DNA of 64,000 nt from CAZXCG01 sp964639205 (GTDB lineage Bacteria > Bacillota > Clostridia > Oscillospirales > Acutalibacteraceae), in contig CAZXCG010000001.1 in the NCBI GenBank assembly GCA_964639205.1, positions 1 through 64,000 on the forward strand, read 5' to 3'. The translations under genes and the position numbers were made by a program. Positions 42,445 through 50,820 of this stretch are shown here, one piece after another; position 1 is the first letter of the stretch, and the number at the start of each line of letters is the position of its first letter. The notes under the pieces are model-generated. The model was given only the letters and a program-made list of their open reading frames with translations, made no database searches and was not told where the DNA came from.

Positions 42445-44307
42445 TCAAACCTCCATAAGGATCGGCAAAATCATAGGCTTGCGCTTTGTACGCTGGAAAA
42501 TAAGCTTAGACACATCGTCCTTAATTCGGTTTTTAATAACTCCCCATTCGTGCATATTACTGTCGGCGCAATCGTCGAGTACCTTTGAAGAGACAGCTTT
42601 GACATCTTCAAGCAGGCTCTCGCTTTCGCGCACATAAACAAATCCGCGCGAAACAACATCCGGACCGCTTACAACGTGACCGTCGTATATATCAAGCGAA
42701 GCGACGATAATTATGAGACCGTCCTCGCCGAGATGCTTTCTGTCGCGCAAAACAATGCTTCCGACGTCGCCGACGCCGATTCCGTCTACAAATACCTTAC
42801 CTGCGGGAACCGACGGCAGCTCTCTGATAAAATCACGATTAACTTCTATACTGCTTCCTATATCGCCGATATATATGTTTCTTTTGCTCATACCGAGGCT
42901 CTCGGCGAGGGCGGCGTGCTTACGCAGGTGCTTTTGCTCGCCATGCACCGGGATGAAATAGCGCGGCTTTATGATAGAATGAATGATTTTAAGCTCTTCC
43001 TGGCAGGCGTGCCCGGAAACATGAACCTCATACATAGACTCATAAATAACCTCGCAGCCTCGTTTGAGCAGCTCGTCTACAACATTGCCTACGGTTTTTT
43101 CGTTGCCCGGAATCGGGTTTGCCGAAATTATAATAAAGTCGCCTACTCCCACGGAAACCTTGCGGTGATCCGAATAAGCCATTCTTGTAAGCGCAGACAT
43201 AGGCTCGCCTTGGCTGCCCGTTGTTACAAGCACTATTTTTTCGGGAGGATATTTAGAAAGCATATCAATATCTATAATGATACCCTCGGGCACATTAAGA
43301 TACCCCAACTCCGTAGCCACAGACATATAGTTTATCATACTTCTGCCGGAAAAAGCAACCTTCCTCCCATGCTTTGAAGCGCAGTTTATAATTTGCTGAA
43401 CCCGATTGATATTTGAGGCGAAGGTAGCTATTATTATGCGGTTTTTCTCCGCCCTGACAAAAAGGTTTTCAAAAGACCCGGAGACAGTCCGCTCCGTTGC
43501 GGTATAACCCGGGCGTTCGGCGTTTGTACTGTCGGCCATTAGAGCCAGAACGCCTTCGTCGCCGAGCTGAGCAAAACGGGAAAGATTTATCATACCGCCG
43601 GATATAGGCGTACAGTCTATTTTAAAGTCGCCGGTATGCACTATAGTACCGGCAGGAGTATGAATGGCAATTCCGACAGCGTCGGGGATCGAGTGATTAA
43701 CGTGAATAAACTCAACGCTCATACAGCCGATTTTAACGCTTTCACCCGCTTTTACGGTATTGAGTTTGGCTTTATTATATAAATTATGCTCTTTAAGCTT
43801 ATTTCCGAGAAGTCCCAAAGTAAGCGCCGTTGCGAATATGGGTATGTTTATAAAACGGCTCAACAAAAAGGGCAGACCGCCTATGTGGTCTTCATGACCG
43901 TGGGTAAGAACAACGCCTTTGACTTTGCTTATATTTTGCTCAACGTAAGTAAAATCAGGTATGACAAGATCAACACCGAGCATATCGGCGTCGGGAAACG
44001 CCATACCGCAGTCAAGAATAAGAATATCGTCGTTACATTCTATCAGGGTAATATTTTTGCCTATTTCATTAAGTCCGCCGAGAAAAGAAATTTTAACCGA
44101 CGGCAGCGGCTCGTTATTTTTAGTTTTTTTAATGCTCCTGATGTTAGGATAATTTTTGTTTGCCTTTATGTTCGTTTGTTTAAGCGTGTTATAGCTGTTT
44201 TTCTGAACGCGGTAAGCGTCGCTCTTTTTTACCGGCTTTTTATACGTTTTGCTCTTTTGTATACCCCCCTTTCGCACCGGCTTTTCTATTGTGTTTTCAA
44301 AACTCAC
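42445..44307 (-). CDS. rnj: Ribonuclease J
   Basis: RNase J is a metallo-beta-lactamase/beta-CASP nuclease with 5'-3' exonuclease and endonuclease activity in mRNA turnover. The 620-residue product has the HxHxDH motif at 136-141 (HGHEDH), beta-CASP motifs and a C-terminal dimerisation domain. A GTG start at 44305-44307 is chosen because GGAGGT lies nine bases upstream. The first 70 residues are a lysine-rich, probably disordered extension not found in the Bacillus enzymes. The predicted leader contains repeat copy 3. Confidence 0.95.
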   Translation of the reverse strand: MSFENTIEKPVRKGGIQKSKTYKKPVKKSDAYRVQKNSYNTLKQTNIKANKNYPNIRSIKKTKNNEPLPSVKISFLGGLNEIGKNITLIECNDDILILDCGMAFPDADMLGVDLVIPDFTYVEQNISKVKGVVLTHGHEDHIGGLPFLLSRFINIPIFATALTLGLLGNKLKEHNLYNKAKLNTVKAGESVKIGCMSVEFIHVNHSIPDAVGIAIHTPAGTIVHTGDFKIDCTPISGGMINLSRFAQLGDEGVLALMADSTNAERPGYTATERTVSGSFENLFVRAEKNRIIIATFASNINRVQQIINCASKHGRKVAFSGRSMINYMSVATELGYLNVPEGIIIDIDMLSKYPPEKIVLVTTGSQGEPMSALTRMAYSDHRKVSVGVGDFIIISANPIPGNEKTVGNVVDELLKRGCEVIYESMYEVHVSGHACQEELKIIHSIIKPRYFIPVHGEQKHLRKHAALAESLGMSKRNIYIGDIGSSIEVNRDFIRELPSVPAGKVFVDGIGVGDVGSIVLRDRKHLGEDGLIIIVASLDIYDGHVVSGPDVVSRGFVYVRESESLLEDVKAVSSKVLDDCADSNMHEWGVIKNRIKDDVSKLIFQRTKRKPMILPILMEV

Positions 44308-44445
44308 GTAATAATACCTCCATATTTTAAAAAATCCGAGTATGCTATAATTTAATTTACCCGTACAAATTATAAACATACTTATTTGACAGTAAAAAAT
44401 TATTTTTTGCCGCAAGGCATAATATCCGCAATAAAATCGGGCAAA

Positions 44446-44515
44446 GCTCCGGCAGGCTTGCTTGAACCGGAACAAACCGCCTTTAAGGCGGGAAGACATC
44501 TTTGCCTAAGTTATA
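44446..44515 (-). repeat. Dispersed intergenic repeat, copy 3
   Basis: Read on the minus strand it starts TATAACTTAGGCAAAGATG, continues through CCGCCTTAAAGGCGG and ends with TTCAAGCAAGCCTGCCGGAG. The last 21 bases are identical to a stretch of copy 4 (62351-62371). It lies in the predicted rnj leader. The remainder of the 344-base gap (44308-44651) holds the rnj promoter and no gene. Confidence 0.7.
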
Positions 44516-44523
44516 TATTTTAC

Positions 44524-44552
44524 ATTTTATCCCTTTGACAAAAGTATGTCAA
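44524..44552 (-). promoter_or_regulatory. Predicted sigma-A promoter upstream of rnj
   Basis: TTGACA (44547-44552), 17 bases and TAAAAT (44524-44529) lie on the minus strand. The -35 box is one arm of a TTGACA..TGTCAA inverted repeat (44535-44552). The transcript would carry repeat copy 3 in a leader of about 210 bases. Confidence 0.7.
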
Positions 44553-44651
44553 GCCTTTTTAGACAGAGAAGTCGGCAAGACAGCAAAGCAAGACGAAAAG
44601 CTTAAAAGCGTACTCCCGCGTTATCGAGAATAAAAGCAAACGGATAAATAC

Positions 44652-45725
44652 TTAATAGTACAGCAAGCTTTCCGAATAAGAATTTGAAGCAATAAGTATA
44701 TAAGTTTTTCCCGGATTTAATACGGCGGCGGAACCGTCCTCTTCAAGAAAGGAAAGCCGGTCTGCTTCTCGTGTATAAGCGATGCTTCTTACCGTTCCGC
44801 CGGTAAAAAGCCGAGCGCTTCCACCGTTTAGATTATAATTGATTGTGACGTTATTTTCCCAATACTGTTCAGCATAAATAACTATAACGTTTTGCACCGT
44901 AATCCGGGCGCCGTCCGCCATTGTATGGATTTCCGCGCCGTCGAGCAAACCGAGCTGTTTATAATAGCAGTTATTTTCAACGTCGTATGTGAAGCTTACT
45001 GCTTCCGCGCCCGAAAGTCTGAGCTGAATATTTGCGGCGTCCGGGGCGTTTGATTGCTGAAGCGCGAATGAAAAAGGCGAATCGACTGACGAAAAGGTAT
45101 TATAGCTGCCGCCCATTACCGCATTGTAGAGCATTTCCCTGCTTGTCATAAGACTGTACTCATAGCCCTTTGCGTCACGCAGATACGGATCGCGCCAAAA
45201 AAGGCTGCTGTAGAGCGCGTCAATCTCCGCAATACCGGTACTGTCGATAGCGGAAAAGCCCGCTTTGCTTGCGCCGCAGTGAACAAGTATTGCGTCGAGC
45301 GAATCAGCTGTATTGACGAACGGCGTTCTTGCGCTGCGTATCGGACCGATTTGATCCGGTACCTTGTCTATGCTTGCAAAAACCGCCATAATCCTTGTAA
45401 TTCCGCCTTCTGTTTCTGTTTCGACAAAAATATCCGCCTGATCAACGCCGTACTGCGGCCGGGAAGCGGAATTATTGCCAATCATAAAGGCTATGGGGCG
45501 AGTAGGCGATCCTTCTTCTAAATCATAAAGTCCCGTGAGCGGATTATATTCGCCTTCCGGCTCAGTAGGCGGCGGTTCTGTGGGGTCGCTTTCGGTCGCT
45601 GCGGTTGAAGGCTCGGCAGACGGCAAGGTGGGGTCCGTTTCTTCCGTTTTAGCTTTGCAGGCGGCAAGAAAAAGCATAAGTAATGCTGCGGTAAGAAACA
45701 ACGCAAGTGTTCTTTTGACATTCAT
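44652..45725 (-). CDS. yerB: YerB-type lipoprotein (DUF3048)
   Basis: The 357-residue protein has a lipoprotein signal peptide ending FLAAC (lipidated C23), a Thr/Pro/Glu-rich linker, and a DUF3048 domain with the family signatures RPIAFMIGNN and IGPIRSARTPF. Members are surface lipoproteins of unknown function. No good ribosome-binding site precedes the ATG. Instead GAAAGGATAACC stands before a GTG in another frame about 40 bases upstream, which opens a 38-codon overlapping frame running into this gene, so translation may be coupled. The assembly gap begins 80 bases upstream. Confidence 0.88.
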   Translation of the reverse strand: MNVKRTLALFLTAALLMLFLAACKAKTEETDPTLPSAEPSTAATESDPTEPPPTEPEGEYNPLTGLYDLEEGSPTRPIAFMIGNNSASRPQYGVDQADIFVETETEGGITRIMAVFASIDKVPDQIGPIRSARTPFVNTADSLDAILVHCGASKAGFSAIDSTGIAEIDALYSSLFWRDPYLRDAKGYEYSLMTSREMLYNAVMGGSYNTFSSVDSPFSFALQQSNAPDAANIQLRLSGAEAVSFTYDVENNCYYKQLGLLDGAEIHTMADGARITVQNVIVIYAEQYWENNVTINYNLNGGSARLFTGGTVRSIAYTREADRLSFLEEDGSAAVLNPGKTYILIASNSYSESLLYY

Positions 45726-45805
45726 AATAAACAGCCGGGCGTTTCAGCAAAACAATGTGAAACACGGTTATCCTTTCGGTTGGATTTTCAAAGCGGATGC
45801 AAAGC

Positions 45806-45905
45806 NNNNNNNNNNNNNNNNNNNNNNNNNNNNNNNNNNNNNNNNNNNNNNNNNNNNNNNNNNNNNNNNNNNNNNNNNNNNNNNNNNNNNNNNNNNNNNN
45901 NNNNN
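45806..45905. other. Assembly gap of 100 N
   Basis: Exactly 100 N separate two contigs. The 13 bases before the gap (45793-45805) and after it (45906-45918) are identical, GCGGATGCAAAGC, so the contigs may simply overlap and the real gap may be zero. Confidence 0.95.
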
Positions 45906-45937
45906 GCGGATGCAAAGCAGTCAAGCGCCGAATCCGA

Positions 45938-46459
45938 TTACAGCTTTTCGGGCTGCGGATAATCTACGCCGAAGGTTTCCGCCGTTACGGACTTCATAAT
46001 TTGAGGGTCGAGCGGTTTATCGGCAAAATCGGTATCGCATTCGGCTATTGCGTCTACGGTTTCCAGCCCTTCCGTTACTTTACCGAAAGCGGCGTAAGCT
46101 CCGTCAAGATGAGGAGCGTCCTTATGCATTATAAAGAACTGCGAGCCGGCTGAATCCGGCATAGAAGAACGCGCCATCGAGAGAACTCCGCGGGTATGCT
46201 TTAAATTGTTTACAAAGCCGTTTTGCAGAAATTCGCCCTTGATTCTGTAACCGGGGTTGCCCATACCGCTGCCTTGAGGACAGCCGCCCTGAATCATAAA
46301 ATTATAGATTACCCTGTGGAACGTAAGCCCGTTATAGAATCCGCTTTGAACAAGCGAAAGAAAATTATTTACCGTGTTCGGCGCAATTTCCGGATAAAGC
46401 TCCGCTTTAATTAAAGCGCCGTCCTCCATTTCAAATGTAACTACGGGATTTTTACTCAT
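45938..46459 (-). CDS. Peptidyl-prolyl cis-trans isomerase, cyclophilin type
   Basis: Cyclophilins speed up proline isomerisation during protein folding. The 173-residue product has the core motifs FHRVIYNFMIQGGCPQGSG and SQFFIMHKDAPHLDG. There is no signal peptide, so it is cytoplasmic. The ATG at 46457-46459 is preceded by AAAGGTG; a GTG three codons upstream is less likely. A promoter is predicted at 46536-46565. Confidence 0.95.
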   Translation of the reverse strand: MSKNPVVTFEMEDGALIKAELYPEIAPNTVNNFLSLVQSGFYNGLTFHRVIYNFMIQGGCPQGSGMGNPGYRIKGEFLQNGFVNNLKHTRGVLSMARSSMPDSAGSQFFIMHKDAPHLDGAYAAFGKVTEGLETVDAIAECDTDFADKPLDPQIMKSVTAETFGVDYPQPEKL

Positions 46460-46535
46460 TTTAATCACCTTTATTTTTAATATCCGAGCGATGGTTAATC
46501 AAGCCGACAAAGGGCTTTAAATCCGGTTTAGACAT

Positions 46536-46565
46536 ATTTTAACACATATATAGGCTATATTTCAA
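46536..46565 (-). promoter_or_regulatory. Predicted promoter for the cyclophilin gene
   Basis: TTGAAA (46560-46565), 18 bases and TAAAAT (46536-46541) lie on the minus strand, about 75 bases before the ATG. Confidence 0.6.
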
Positions 46566-46652
46566 TATATTTATATTTTAAAATATGAGCCGCTTTAATA
46601 ACCGATAACAGGCGCGCGTCCGATTTTAAACGCAGGCTTTAAATTTAAAAGC

Positions 46653-48233
46653 TTAATTGCTGCTGAATTCTTCTAAGGTAAGATTTTTGTTATGCTCAAG
46701 CGCCCAGTCGATGCTCCAATAGCTTGTAAAAAGGAGCAGATTTTTACTGCGCATATCGCTTATAATTTTTGTGTCTGACGCAAGATCAAGCGTTTTGGGA
46801 TCGGTGCTTTGATCGCCTATCCAGCGTATAAACCGGAACGGCAGCCCCTCCGTTATGATTTCAACGTTATACTCGTTTTCGAGGCGGTATTTGAGTACGT
46901 CGAATTGAAGAACTCCGACGACGCCCACTATGACCTCTTCCATTCCTGAATTAAGCTCATGAAAAATCTGAATCGCACCCTCCTGCGCAATTTGAGTAAT
47001 GCCCTTTACAAACTGCTTTCGCTTCATTGTGTCCTTTTGGCGCACCAGCATAAAATGCTCGGGGGCAAAGGTGGGGATGCCTTTAAATTTAAGCTTCCTG
47101 CCTACGGTACAGACCGTATCGCCGATGGAGAAAATTCCGGGGTCAAACACTCCGATAATATCTCCGGCATAAGCTTCGGAGATTATTTCGCGTTCCTGAG
47201 CCATAATCTGCTGCGGCTGGGAAAGGCGGAGCTTTTTATCGCCCTGAACGTGGTAGACCTCCATATCTTTTTCAAATTTTCCGGAACAGATTCTCATAAA
47301 AGCAATTCTGTCTCTGTGAGCCCTGTTCATATTCGCCTGAATTTTAAAAACAAACGCCGAAAAATCATCGTCGGTGTTTACAACGCCGTCTGCCGTTTCC
47401 CGTGCTAATGGAGGAGTTGTGAGCTGTAAAAACTCTTCCAAAAAAGGTTCAACGCCGAAATTTGTCAGCGCAGAGCCGAAGAAAACAGGCGTAAGCGTGC
47501 CGGCTCGAACGCTGCTCAGGTCAAATTCATCGCCGGCGCCGTCAAGCAATTCAACATCATCTTTAAGCTCCGAATACTGCCGGGCGCCGATTTTTTCTTC
47601 AAGACGCGGATCCCCGACATTAATAACATCCTTATCAACTTCCTTTTGACCGTTATTTGCCGTAAACAATATCACGTTTTTTGTTTTGCGCTCGTAAACG
47701 CCTTTAAAATCCTTGCCTGAGCCAATGGGCCAGTTTATTGGGCAGGTATGAATTCCCAAAACGTTTTCAATGTCCTCCAAAAGATCAAACGGATTCCTTG
47801 CGTCCCTGTCCATTTTATTGATAAAAGTAATGATGGGTATATGGCGCAGCAGACATACCTTAAAAAGCTTTTTTGTTTGATTTTCAACGCCCTTTGCAGC
47901 GTCGATAACCATTACAGCCGAATCGGCTGCCATGAGCGTGCGGTAGGTATCCTCGGAAAAATCCTGATGTCCGGGAGTGTCCAGAATATTTATGCAGTAG
48001 CCGTCGAAGGAAAACTGCATTACCGACGAAGTGACCGATATTCCCCTCTGCTTTTCTATCTCCATCCAGTCGGAGACGGCGTGTCTTGCGTTTTTTTTGC
48101 CCTTTACAGCACCGGCAACATTTATGGCTCCTCCGTAAAGCAGCAGCTTTTCGGTAAGTGTTGTTTTGCCCGCGTCGGGGTGAGAAATAATGGCAAAGGT
48201 TCTTCGTTTGTTTATCTGCTCCTTATAATCCAA
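46653..48233 (-). CDS. prfC: Peptide chain release factor 3
   Basis: RF3 is the GTPase that releases RF1 and RF2 from the ribosome after termination. The 526-residue product has the G1 motif SHPDAGKTTL (K23), the switch region VSDWMEIEKQRGISVTSSV and DTPGHQDFSEDTYRTL, which separate it from EF-G. The start is a TTG (48231-48233) with GGAGGT eight bases upstream. It follows ispF by 55 bases. Confidence 0.96.
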   Translation of the reverse strand: MDYKEQINKRRTFAIISHPDAGKTTLTEKLLLYGGAINVAGAVKGKKNARHAVSDWMEIEKQRGISVTSSVMQFSFDGYCINILDTPGHQDFSEDTYRTLMAADSAVMVIDAAKGVENQTKKLFKVCLLRHIPIITFINKMDRDARNPFDLLEDIENVLGIHTCPINWPIGSGKDFKGVYERKTKNVILFTANNGQKEVDKDVINVGDPRLEEKIGARQYSELKDDVELLDGAGDEFDLSSVRAGTLTPVFFGSALTNFGVEPFLEEFLQLTTPPLARETADGVVNTDDDFSAFVFKIQANMNRAHRDRIAFMRICSGKFEKDMEVYHVQGDKKLRLSQPQQIMAQEREIISEAYAGDIIGVFDPGIFSIGDTVCTVGRKLKFKGIPTFAPEHFMLVRQKDTMKRKQFVKGITQIAQEGAIQIFHELNSGMEEVIVGVVGVLQFDVLKYRLENEYNVEIITEGLPFRFIRWIGDQSTDPKTLDLASDTKIISDMRSKNLLLFTSYWSIDWALEHNKNLTLEEFSSN

Positions 48234-48288
48234 GTCGGATAACCTCCATTTAAAGCATTTTGCATTTTGTATTTTGCGGCGGACATTC

Positions 48289-48780
48289 TTATTCGGTCAA
48301 ATTACGAACCGATTTTTCAATAAGGCATACGCTGTAGGCTGCTATTCCCTCGCCGGTTCCGGTAAAACCCAAGCCCTCTTCGGTAGTAGCTTTTACGCTT
48401 ACGCAGTCTACATCAATCGAGCAGGCGCGCGCAATATTTTGCCTCATCTGCAATATATAGCCGGAAAGCTTGGGACGCTGCGCAAGTACGGTTGAATCTA
48501 TATTGACTATTCTGTAACCGTGCTCGGATAATATGCGCGAAACAGATTTTAAAAGCACGATACTGTCCGCGTTTTTGTATTTAATATCCGTGTCCGGAAA
48601 AAAGCTGCCTATATCGCCGAGAGCCGCGGCGCCGATCAAAGCGTCGATTACCGCGTGAACAAGGACGTCGGCGTCACTGTGACCGAGAAGCCCCTTATCG
48701 TAAGGAATATCAACCCCGCCTATTATAAGTCTTCTGCCCGTTGTAAGACGGTGTACGTCATAGCCGTGTCCAATGCGCAT
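48289..48780 (-). CDS. ispF: 2-C-methyl-D-erythritol 2,4-cyclodiphosphate synthase
   Basis: IspF catalyses the fifth step of the MEP isoprenoid pathway. The 163 residues begin MRIGHGYDVHRL with zinc ligands D8 and H10, and the third ligand is H42 in LLGHSDADVL. It starts one base after the ispD stop, so the two are coupled. Confidence 0.97.
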   Translation of the reverse strand: MRIGHGYDVHRLTTGRRLIIGGVDIPYDKGLLGHSDADVLVHAVIDALIGAAALGDIGSFFPDTDIKYKNADSIVLLKSVSRILSEHGYRIVNIDSTVLAQRPKLSGYILQMRQNIARACSIDVDCVSVKATTEEGLGFTGTGEGIAAYSVCLIEKSVRNLTE

Positions 48781-48781
48781 A

Positions 48782-49477
48782 TTACCGCTCTCTTCCTTTT
48801 AGAATCGCTTCGGCATATAAAATATCCGCCGGCGTTGTAAGCTTGATGTTTGTATATTCCCCGCAAATAACCGAAACCTCTTTGCCCGACAGCTCCGCAA
48901 GGCGGCAGTCGTCGGTAATTTCTTCACCGAGAGATTCGGCTTTTGCAAGCGCGCCGAGATAGAGCTCCTTTTCAAAAACCTGTGGGGTTCGCACCGCAAA
49001 AAGGCGGCTTCGGTTCAATGTATTCAGAATTATATTTTCGTCGGAAATATATTTTATCGTATCCGTTACGGGAACTCCCGTTGAGCATGCGCCGGTAACA
49101 AGAGCGTTAAGAATTGTATTTTCTATTTCCGCCTCGGTTACGAGCGGACGCGCTCCGTCGTGTATTGCAATATGCGTGCATTCTCCGCTTATATGCTCCA
49201 CGCCGTTTTTTACGCTTTCGGCTCTGGAGGATCCTCCGGATACGCAGGCTTTCATTTTTGAAATTCCGAAATCGGCGGCGATATGCATAATCCGCTCTTT
49301 GTCCTGCGGTCTGCAAACGACTATTATTTCATCGACAAAAGGACAGTCTTCAAAAGTAGAAAGTGTATATGAAATTAAAGGCTTGCCGCTCAAAATTATA
49401 AATTGCTTGCTGCCTTCGATTTTCATTCTGGAAGAATCTCCGGCCGCGGCAATTATTGCCGAAACAAAAAAACCCAT
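48782..49477 (-). CDS. ispD: 2-C-methyl-D-erythritol 4-phosphate cytidylyltransferase
   Basis: IspD adds CMP to methylerythritol phosphate in the MEP pathway. The 231-residue product has the nucleotide-binding start AIIAAAGDSSRM and the motif IHDGARPLVTEAEIE. GGTGAGGAG precedes the ATG. A hairpin at 49498-49520 separates it from the kor operon. Confidence 0.96.
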   Translation of the reverse strand: MGFFVSAIIAAAGDSSRMKIEGSKQFIILSGKPLISYTLSTFEDCPFVDEIIVVCRPQDKERIMHIAADFGISKMKACVSGGSSRAESVKNGVEHISGECTHIAIHDGARPLVTEAEIENTILNALVTGACSTGVPVTDTIKYISDENIILNTLNRSRLFAVRTPQVFEKELYLGALAKAESLGEEITDDCRLAELSGKEVSVICGEYTNIKLTTPADILYAEAILKGRER

Positions 49478-49497
49478 TTTTACTCCTCACCAAAACA

Positions 49498-49520
49498 GGG
49501 CAACCCCGAAAAAGTCGCCC
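49498..49520 (-). terminator. Terminator of the kor operon
   Basis: A 7-bp GGGCGAC/GTTGCCC stem (one G-T pair) is followed by TGTTTTGG on the minus strand between korC and ispD. Confidence 0.45.
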
Positions 49521-49531
49521 CGTTAATTGCT

Positions 49532-50068
49532 TTAATAATTAATTCCGATTTTAAGCGCCTTACGGTTTGCTGCCAGCAGGTGAGCCTTTGAAGCGGGAAC
49601 ACATTTTTCAACGGCTTTATCGAGCGCTTCTTCGGTACAAAAAGATATTTCCTTAAAGAGTTTGCCTACCAGAATTATGTTTGCAAGACCTTTAATTCCC
49701 TCTTTTTCGGCAAGCTGAGAGGCGGGCAGATAAAAGACGTTGAGGTCGGTTCTTTCAACCTTTTTATCAATCAAAAAGCTGTCGATAACAACGGTTCCGC
49801 CCGGCTCAACGGAGCCTATGAATTTTTCATAAGACGGAAGATTCATAACAATTAAAGCGTTAGGCTTGGTTACAAGCGGCGAGCCGATTGCTTTGTCGGA
49901 AATACAAACGCTGCAATTTGCCGTTCCGCCGCGCATCTCCGGTCCGTATGAAGGAAGCCATGAAATCTCTTTATTATCATTCAGACCGCCGTAGGCGATA
50001 ACCTTGCCGGCAAACAGGATGCCCTGACCGCCGAAGCCCGCAAGAACAATATTGTAATTGCCGCTCAT
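49532..50068 (-). CDS. korC: 2-oxoacid:ferredoxin oxidoreductase, gamma subunit
   Basis: The 178-residue protein is the gamma subunit that helps bind CoA in 2-oxoacid:ferredoxin oxidoreductases. It starts with the typical LAGFGGQGILFAGKVIA and contains YGPEMRGGTANC. Its ATG overlaps the korB stop as ATGA. The complex oxidatively decarboxylates a 2-oxoacid (2-oxoglutarate or a branched-chain acid) to acyl-CoA with ferredoxin; which acid cannot be decided here. Confidence 0.92.
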   Translation of the reverse strand: MSGNYNIVLAGFGGQGILFAGKVIAYGGLNDNKEISWLPSYGPEMRGGTANCSVCISDKAIGSPLVTKPNALIVMNLPSYEKFIGSVEPGGTVVIDSFLIDKKVERTDLNVFYLPASQLAEKEGIKGLANIILVGKLFKEISFCTEEALDKAVEKCVPASKAHLLAANRKALKIGINY

Positions 50069-50820
50069 TTAAGTCTGTCCCCTTTCTCACCGTCTTTATA
50101 CACGCCAAGCGGATAATACGGAATCATATTATTGCGCAGCCATTCAAGCGACTCGGCAGGCGACATACCCCAGTTTGTTGGGCAGGTGGATAAAACCTCG
50201 ATAATAGAAAAGCCCTTTTTATCGATCTGATTTTGAAAGCCTTTTTTAATTGCTCTTTTCGCAGCCGTGACATTCTTAACACAATCAACCGCAACACGCT
50301 GCGCAAGAGCCACGCCGTCGAGAGTTGAAAGCATTTCGCAAACACGAACCGGATAACCCGCCGTGTTTACGTCACGTCCGTAGGGCGTGGTCTGCGTTAC
50401 CTGGTTCGGCAGGGTTGTCGGAGCCATTTGACCTCCGGTCATCCCATAGATTGCATTGTTTATGAAAATAACCGTTATATTTTCTCCGCGCGTTGCGCTG
50501 TGAACCGTTTCGGCGGTTCCGATTGCCGCAAGGTCTCCGTCGCCTTGATAAGTGAATACAATATTTTCAGGTCTTGCACGCTTTAATCCTGTCGCTACAG
50601 CCGGAGCTCTGCCGTGAGGGGCCTGAACCATATCACAGCTGAAATAGTCGTAATTCATAACCGAACATCCCACGGAAGCTACGCCGACGGTTTTGCCTTC
50701 GATACCAAATTCATCTATAACCTCGGCTATTAAACGGTGTACGATACCGTGAGTACAACCGGGGCAATAATGAAGGGGCGCGTCCGTCATAGCATGAGGT
50801 TTTTGAAATACAATTGCCAT
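50065..50820 (-). CDS. korB: 2-oxoacid:ferredoxin oxidoreductase, beta subunit
   Basis: The beta subunit carries thiamine diphosphate and an iron-sulfur cluster. The 251 residues contain CPGCTHG near residue 19, GCSVMNYDYFSCD, and the TPP/magnesium motif GDGDLAAIG with NNAIYGMTGGQ. The ATG overlaps the korA stop as TGATG. Oxoglutarate and ketoisovalerate enzymes share this architecture. Confidence 0.93.
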   Translation of the reverse strand: MAIVFQKPHAMTDAPLHYCPGCTHGIVHRLIAEVIDEFGIEGKTVGVASVGCSVMNYDYFSCDMVQAPHGRAPAVATGLKRARPENIVFTYQGDGDLAAIGTAETVHSATRGENITVIFINNAIYGMTGGQMAPTTLPNQVTQTTPYGRDVNTAGYPVRVCEMLSTLDGVALAQRVAVDCVKNVTAAKRAIKKGFQNQIDKKGFSIIEVLSTCPTNWGMSPAESLEWLRNNMIPYYPLGVYKDGEKGDRLK

